This document shows positions 56,522 to 64,000 of a DNA stretch of 64,000 nucleotides, one piece after another. Origin of the DNA: Chondrilla cf. caribensis (taxonomy: Eukaryota; Porifera; Demospongiae; Chondrillida; Chondrillidae); NCBI GenBank assembly GCA_964020155.1, contig OZ026557.1:2232501-2296500 (forward strand), written 5' to 3'. Each line of letters opens with the position of its first letter. Position 1 is the stretch's first letter. The position numbers were made by a program, and so were the translations under genes. The notes under the pieces are model-generated. The model ran no database searches. It worked only from the letters and a program-made list of their open reading frames with translations, and had not been told where the DNA came from.

Positions 56522-59500
56522 CTTTGCTATGTTTGAAATAGGGAAGAATTGTGTAGTTACTGTAAATGTACATGAACACGTAGGAACTGTTACATATATA
56601 ATTGCAGTAAAAACAGGAAGTCAGCCACACTATATCCAACTATATGTGTTATATACAAAGTGTTGAGGAACATACAGGGATTATCCATAATGAATTGGGG
56701 AATATCACATGAAAAATAAATGATTTTGGAAGGACAAAATATGTGCCCTATAATCATGATTATCTTTTGGATACAACACTTAAGCTTTCATATAATACAC
56801 TCATATATTATGATTAATGTGCCTAGTAGCAGTGAAACTAATGATATTTCTAAGAAGTTCCAATTCAGCTGATTCAGAAGCTTTATATATCACCAGAAGG
56901 TGTACTCCATCAATGCTAAGTAATACTTTTGATGATATGCATACTTACTTTCATTGTGTGAGGTTTTCTTTTCTTTTGGCAGAGTTGAAGATAAAATCAA
57001 CGTTGATTCTCCAGATGCCTTTATGATCAATAAAACATTCAACATTAATAATTTATAATAAACTCAGTCAAGCTTGTACATGAGGGAGAGTCTCCAAAGA
57101 GAATTATGTAATAATATGCATGTGTATATTTCATAGACATTCTACAACTACATGTGGTGGTATATTGTTATAAAGCTAATCAATGTCTTAGGCAGACACA
57201 ATCATTCTTATGATAATGAAGTGTTTGACCTTTTTCTATGTTTACTAATAATAAATAATAACCAACTCCAATAATAATGATAAGATATGACACCTGACCA
57301 TAATAATTATTCCCTCAATGGAGTGGTTGTGGGATATGCAAGCCTAACTGTTCAGACTAGAGTTTGCACTCGGTCGGACTGCCAAACCAAATCCATATAT
57401 ATATATAGGATTCTTGTACATTAAATTATATATTGAAGGATATTTGAGCAAAGTATACATCTGCCTGAAAAATGAACAACCTGATGGTATGTTGTGTGGC
57501 GATGAGTACTAACCTTAGTATAGGCAGCATCAATATCAGAGCTCTGCTTTGCCTTACGTCTTTTAGTGTGATAAAAGTTCTTGAATTTGGCACGAAACTC
57601 ATCATGTCTTACAACAAGACATATGAAGATAAACACACCCTACATATGCATATACACAAAACATAATACACAATGAATGATTATATGTTATGTACGTAGA
57701 AAGGAGAAAAAATAAATATAATATATCATTCACATTATTATATTACATTATATTACATATTATAATAGGACTATAGTATATCGTAGATAATCAATTTTAC
57801 ACTATGCAAAATTAAATTACGATGGATCCTTTTATATGTGTACAGTACCTGCTATTACAAGGTGCAGAGGTCAAGCTAACATGCTGGTTCAATAAGTGTA
57901 TTGTGATTTCGAAAAGATAAAGTTAGTACAATACTTTACAGACCCATTTCTGAGCATTGTAGAGCACAGGCAAGACACACATATGGCTATGCATGAACGT
58001 ACAAATATTCTCATCACCTGCAATGTGTTCAGGATGAGAAAAGCCCAAGCGAAGACAGAGGTGATGGGGTTAACAGCCAGGAGTCCGAAGATCCATGTCA
58101 ATCCAGTGAGAGGGAGAAGTACCACAACAGATTTCACAAGTTGCCTAGGATTTAATATTGCAAAGCAGCAAATTCAAATTCAGTGCCATTAGAGTAGTTG
58201 TAAACAATATGACCACAGTGTATCCATTATGCTATGGGTGACTCACATAGCTTTGATAGCATTTGTTTTCATATCACTGTCAGCATTATCTGTACTCTGC
58301 AAACGTCTACTCACATATATCTTCCTCAAAGCAATTACTATTATAACTGCATTTGCCTGGGTAATATAATATAATCAAAAGTACAGTCAAAATAGCTCAT
58401 TTCTATTGTACTGAGTGGTACAGTAAGCTTTTGTGAAGTCCTTCAGGTAATGAAACATGTATAAACTTGGAGTTGCATATCATTATACATGTATGGAAGA
58501 CTCACCAGTATAACAAAAAGCATTGGAGCTATAAAGGCAGCAATTACACCATCTTCTATTGGAAGCCAACACCTGTAATTATTGAAGCCAAATTAAAGTT
58601 TGGGCATTGAAGAAGAGAATATGCTCAATTCAGAAATGCTGATATGAATATTATACATTGACATACACTCTAATCTTGTGGTAATCTGGAGTGCCTTTGT
58701 CATATGAAGCAGGTATCCGATACAAATTATGCTTAGCAGCAACAGAAATGGCTGCTGTTATGGCAGGTAGAACTGTACATGTGAAAGATTAAACAATGTC
58801 AAGCGCAATGCAACACAGGATACACAGCCACTTACACGAAGATGTGTAAAGCTATACACAACTATACTCTATGCACAGACACAACCGTAATCAAACACAC
58901 AAACACACACACACACACACGCACGCACACACACACACACACACACACACAAACATGCACATCCATACACACACACATAAACACACACATACACATGCCC
59001 ACAAAAACACATGCATACACATTCACACATATTATATATGTACAGGTACACACTAGTGTTACTCACTCCAGCCAGTGATAGAGTAATACAACAACCACTT
59101 TCTCTTGTTGATATGAAATACAATGACAGTCATTCGAAAGATGTGAATTCCTTCACACAACATCCAGAAGAATAGAGACAAGAAGAAGTAGTGAAGGAGA
59201 GTTGTCACCAGTTTACAACCAATCTGAAATGAAAAGGAAACAATTTACATTCATGAAGGCATAGAACTGGTTGTTGTCACTGTACAAGCATATTATTGTT
59301 AACTAAGTTGTGCAATGCTGCATTGATACACAAGGGTCTACCATACAATTCCTACTTCTAAATTTGTTTTTTGAAATAAAACAATAAAGTCCTGTTGCCA
59401 TTTCTAAACTCACCAGTGATGATGCAGCTGTTTGACTACCAACAAGAAATATGACCAACCCAAAGGTCAAAGCTAAACACAAGTTCAAGTGGACAAAGTT

Positions 59501-62500
59501 CCCAATTTGTGTTATTAGTTGTTTCCTGTGAGTAAAAATGCAGATGGATCACTCTGGTTCTCTTGTGAGTTCATGTCACTGATCATGAGTTCATGCATAT
59601 TACAGAAATTATTATAAAGATTATGCATATAATGCTATAATTAAAATATATACAATGTACAATAATAATTTTGAAGCAGATAGAATTGGAGTTTGTATTA
59701 ATTAAAATACATTCAGAAATTAGCAGATTAAAATGTATTAAAAATTGGATTGGTGAGCGGATGGAGACAAGTCACCATGGCAACCATGAAGTCCCGCCAA
59801 CCACCAAAGCCTTGCCATGGTGATTCCATTTAATCAAGACCTGGGTAGTCCAACTATAATACAAACTTACCTTAAACTGATGAAGTAGACAATAGTGAGA
59901 ACCAGGGCAAACAGAGATATGGAGCATCCAATGTATGTTGCAATGGAAAGGGCGAGAAGGTGCTCAGGAGAATATTGCTGCAACAAGATGAAATGTAATT
60001 ATTTTCAATGTGTAATTTGTATGTATAGGTTACAAATGTATATGCATTGATTAAATGTACACATTAATTTCTATAAATTGTTAGAGTGTATTCTTACATT
60101 ATTAGTTGACGATGTATAATATTGCATGTGATGTGACATGTAATGTGTATGTACGTCATAGTATTGGCACAAAACTTACATTTGTTGATCCAGAAACATC
60201 CACTAGGACTGCAAAACTCGTCAGGTGTGTACTCTTACATACAACAGTATCCTTCTCAATGACAGTGGTTAGCCCTTCATCAGACCATTGTCCGGTGCTA
60301 TATAAAGGATACATATCAATGTACCATGATGTATTGAAGATCAATGTAGTACATTAGCTTGTGCATGCTTGTAATTATAATGATCAAAATCAAATTGTCA
60401 ATGATCTGTCACACTGTAATAAACCTGTAGCACACTGCAAGCCTATACTACTCACAGTGAATTTTCATCATCGTCAGATGGAAATTTCCAAAACACACAT
60501 TCGGCATTTTTAACTGAAGACTATTATGACAAGAATAGAAATATATTTTACAGTCGTGGGCAGAGGGAAGGCTCTTCATCAAATCAAGAGTTCCAATAAA
60601 GCACTAACCTCCATTGGGAATGTTATTTCAACTGGCTCATCCAATAGAGTCTGTGACTTGACATTAGTTGATCCAACCTGACTTGATAAAATGGTTGATC
60701 CTAAGTGACAGTTATCCATTCCTTCACAGCTGTGCTGCCTACAAATTATGAAATAAATATTGTAAAAATATTTATCTATGATAAACACATTGTACCAGAT
60801 ACTACTATATAAACGTAGTACTGAAATACTCATATTGTGATCATTATTTGTAAATGGTATTATATGTATGTATCATGTATTATATCAATACAATACAAAT
60901 GTATTGTGGTTGTCTATTATAACAGTATTAATATAAGTATAATATAGGTTTGGAGTTTTTTAGGTTTTCCAAATCAGTGACAGAGTATAAATACACCATA
61001 CACATAGATACATATGCATACTTACTTCTCCACAACTTGGAGTGTGGTCTGGTTTGTTTTATTCAGCCCCGTCTGTAGCAATTCTGACAGTCCATAGATT
61101 TGCATATTTACAACTTGAACAGCTGTGGGGAATAACCATTGGTGGTTTCACAGTATGTATTCAGGACCAGGCCTAAGACAACGCATAAGTATAATAATTT
61201 ATATACATATTAGTCAATTGAGAACATGCCCATGTGCTCACTAAACCAATGGAATCCTTGGTATATACATAGGAATGTGTAATTATGCAATAGTTCCAAA
61301 TACCTACCCATTTACGAGGGCAAAGGGGTTATTGTACAGTACGTATTAATGAATATAAAATAATAACAAAGAGGTTGAATTTTCGAGATTTCAGTTGGAT
61401 TCAATCCACAACAATTGCTGGCAAAACCAACCATAGATAAGCACATTCCAAAACTCAAAATAGGTACTTATTTGATATCGTAATTTGGTCTATGGCTACT
61501 TGAAAAAGGAATATATTTTTGTGTGTTAGCTTATTTGGTATTGGCCCACTTGAGAGATATGGCAGTGTCTTTGCAGTATGCTCACATAATTATAATAATA
61601 TAATATACATATAAATTAAATACTAGGCATAAAATTAGCAATTGCAGTCTGAACTAAGACTTATATAAACAGAGATACACACAATCCCATTTTATACACA
61701 TAGGTGTAGGAAGCAATTTTGTAGTGGGGGTGCTGGAACATGTGACCACATGCACATTGTATATACACGTAGTATGTGGGGCGTACATAACTTTTGACAC
61801 ATGTGCACACAGTACTAGTAGTAACTGTAGATATATGCATGATCATGAACAATAATTCAGCTTACAATATTATACAGATATGCATTTGTATGTACAAATC
61901 ATTCACACAAATGAAAAACAAATCATTAGTTATTTCATACTACCAAAATAGTGTTGTTATCTTTCATTGACAGAAATTAATGAAGAAGCTATTTCGCATA
62001 GATTCAAAACATCTAATCTAGATTTGTAAGTGTTAAGTAATAAGATATGATTCAGCCTGTCTGCATTCACTTTCTTTGCAACAAAATTAATTCAACAAAC
62101 TCTGGCAACTAACACTAGAACGTTTGGCAGCCATTTAAACTTAAAATCATGGCATCTAATCACATGACTTCATAATTTAAATGGCATCTACCAGTGCCAA
62201 TAATTTAGTTTTTCATTTTTTGCTTCCTTTGGTTACTTGTCAAGTTGAGAAGGTAATTATTAGCAGCAGATATTGGAGAATATATTGTTACTGTTGTGGA
62301 ATGTGGTTCTTTGATTTAGAAAAAAAAGAAATCGACTCGAGCTGAGCCTGATGCTTTAGTTAAGCCTTTCTCCTTTTTTAAACTACAACTTCAAAATGTG
62401 GGGGTGCTAGCACCCCCAGCACCCCTGGTTCCTATGCCTATGCTGCAGTACAATTTTAATAACGAGAAATATTATTTCATTTATCCTGTACTCACAGGTA

Positions 62501-63806
62501 TGTTCATGCATTTACCCAATGTATACACTGACAAAATTAGAATTTACAGACAAATGATCATTTGATAAAACCCATCAAGCATACATGTGTATGTGAAAGT
62601 ACACACAGACAAACTTTCTCTGTCACTCCTTTCGTTCAGCAATCCTTTAGGTATCCTTATTGATGGCATTCGTGTTGTCTTTTGTCTTGCACTCCCGGTA
62701 AATACCAAGCCATTGGATAAAAAATCACTTTTTACTTCAAGAATACCACCATTTACCACTGTGAGATCAATTAATGGAACAATCAACAATTACACAAATT
62801 ACAAATCCATGGATTGTCACCATGTCTCACCAATGTTATTCAGAGTCACATTGACTGTTTTGGTTTCTCTGAAAATGCTCACATTATTGGATTGGTGTAA
62901 GTTATTTGTTATAGAGAAAGCCAATTTCTCTGAATTTTGAAGCAGGTTGGGTGCACCCTTGCTTCCCATCTATATGCATATTATTTGAAAGGAATAATGT
63001 TATAGTAGTCAAAAGGAAAAGTTAATATATCGACATTTTATCACCCACTGATTTTAATGAATTCCATGCCTGCATATGTTGCGAATCAAGAATATTGTCC
63101 ACTAAGTTGAAGACTTCCTATGATTTACATGTAGAATTCACATATTGTAGAATAAGTCACAATGATTATAATAGCTTGTAGAGTACTCATTTGTCTACTA
63201 ATGGAGCATATATTGCATAATTTAAACCTTACCATTCCTTGCTGTCTGTCTTGCTTAATAAGGTCAGTCCTTACGGAAGCTCTGTAGATTACAAAATATA
63301 TGGGTACGTATCATGATCATCAAGAAATCAGATTTTTATACGAACTCAGATACAGTGTCCACATATGTGACAGCTGTCCCTAGATCTTTAGGGAACAGAG
63401 ATTCCGAATTATCGGCCAATCGTTTTGCTTCGGAAGTGAGAGAAGACGTTGTGGATGTAAACAGTGCCACCTGATCTTCTTCCACAGGTTGGATGCCTCC
63501 TTCAATCGCCACTGGCGTGTTCAAGGTAGATTCTCTCAATTCAACAATCTACATAATATATGAATATTAGATGATATTACATAACGGTATTGGACATATC
63601 TTCTTCCATACAAAGCCAATAAAGATGAAGACATATTATCTCGAACTATCACGTGTGGTCACTCTATTATCATTAGACTATTTTCTGATACATACTTACA
63701 ATTACTCGAGCTTCTCTGAATGTCTTGGATTCACAGTCAGTCACATTAGCCATTTCCCACATTCCACTGCTGTTACAGAACCTCTTGGCTAATCCTATAT
63801 TGAATG
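56384..63806 (-). CDS. Gene C: 3' part of a third paralogous adhesion GPCR
   Basis: Nineteen exons inferred, 2,171 nt (about 723 residues), covering the second half of the third HRM domain, GAIN, GPS, 7TM and tail. The 5' exons (SRCR, Ig and HRM/TSP3 modules by analogy) lie beyond 64000. Every exon is open, and phases agree with gene B. Lengths are identical except for one codon missing in each of 62831-62969 and 60456-60520. It is probably functional. Whether its ectodomain matches A and B cannot be seen here. Confidence 0.85.
57514..59977 (-). CDS. Gene C seven-transmembrane domain
   Basis: Exons 59871-59977, 59414-59525, 59067-59223, 58667-58772, 58506-58572, 58247-58356, 58018-58144 and 57514-57639. 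Lengths equal those of gene B exon by exon (107, 112, 157, 106, 67, 110, 127 and 126 nt). TM6 carries LTGLTWIFGLLAVNP and TM7 starts FLILNTLQ. Strong conservation across the core suggests the same G-protein coupling as gene B, which is inferred. Confidence 0.88.
58901..59015. repeat. Interrupted (CA)n microsatellite in the TM3-TM4 intron of gene C
   Basis: Shorter, interrupted counterpart of the tract at 28423-28528, in the same intron. Confidence 0.9.
60180..63806 (-). CDS. Gene C HRM end, GAIN domain and GPS
   Basis: Exons: 63700-63806 (RFCNSSGMW, HRM end), GAIN 63346-63548, 63233-63281, 63049-63117, 62831-62969, 62615-62758, 61026-61122 and 60609-60738, then GPS 60456-60520 and 60180-60297 (GQWSDEG, VVCKSTHLTSFAVLVD). 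The cleavage motif HLT-S is intact. The second and fourth GPS cysteines are missing, as in gene B. The 62615-62758 exon uses a GTTTGT donor where A and B have GTATGT or GTATGTC. Its downstream intron carries the insertion at 61701-62440. Confidence 0.85.
61701..62440. mobile_element. About 740-bp TIR insertion in a GAIN intron of gene C
   Basis: The intron between 61122 and 62615 is about 1.5 kb, against about 0.75 kb in genes A and B. The extra block starts TAGGTGTAGGAAGCA with GGGGGTGCTGG close behind. It ends with the inverse, reading TAGGCATAGGAACC and GGGGGTGCT on the minus strand. No ORF. It is a non-autonomous DNA element, family unknown, inserted after the duplication. Confidence 0.6.
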
Positions 63807-64000
63807 CTATACACAAATTTATGAATTATATTTAAATAATAAGTATCCCAGAATAATTTGCTACAGAAATGTTCTGTCTAGTTCAATGTATCTTGCATGC
63901 CTGGAATACAAAACTGCTAACCCTACAAAGGTCAGCAGCAAATATAACATTGCCATGCCATAGCTACATAAGTTTGTACTTATAACATTCAGTCAATTCC
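63807..64000. other. Intron of gene C running off the window
   Basis: Aligns by eye with 32682-32880 of gene B, which lies between the two exons of the third HRM domain. The first HRM exon of gene C is therefore expected just beyond position 64000. Confidence 0.7.

Overview
This is eukaryotic, AT-rich animal DNA. It has short GT-AG introns, many one-domain exons and interspersed transposons, and no bacterial-style operons, RNA genes or CRISPR. The domain repertoire (scavenger-receptor cysteine-rich domains joined to an adhesion-type GPCR) and the compact intron style suggest a sponge, probably a demosponge. That assignment is inference; another early-branching or marine invertebrate is possible.

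The window is dominated by a head-to-tail tandem array of three paralogous giant adhesion GPCR genes, all on the minus strand. Gene A runs from its ATG at 16341 to the left edge; its 7TM end lies outside. Gene B is complete, from the ATG at 45659 to the stop at 25923. Its 41 inferred exons total 7,458 nt with consistent splice phases (2,485 residues), provided a weak donor is used after SRCR4. Gene C is a 3' part, 56384-63806; its 5' part lies beyond the right edge. Equivalent landmarks repeat about every 29.3-30.3 kb, for example the GPS first-half exon at 158-225, 30122-30189 and 60456-60520.

The domain order in gene B, from N to C terminus, is: signal peptide; ten SRCR domains (eleven in A); one Ig domain; two repeats of a four-exon module (HRM-like domain, linker exon, Cys-rich CRCP exon, thrombospondin type 3-like DTDGDGIP exon); a third HRM domain split over two exons; a GAIN domain with GPS proteolysis site; a family-B2-type 7TM; and a short acidic cytoplasmic tail. 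These should be self-cleaving surface receptors with an exposed scavenger/immune-like ectodomain and a tethered agonist just after the GPS.

Intergenic DNA (16409-25922 and 45727-56383) is also partly duplicated between units but has been remodelled by mobile elements. These include a broken LINE (about 51265-55990) carrying a nested MITE with TATG target duplications, two older copies of that MITE in intron 2 of A and B, a 76-bp hairpin MITE next to the gene B promoter, a TIR element at 18361-19404, a retroelement fragment near 19615, a TIR insertion inside an intron of gene C, about 500-bp tandem repeats, and microsatellites. Each intergenic interval also holds a second, in-frame copy of the receptor's terminal exon about 3 kb or more downstream of the main one.
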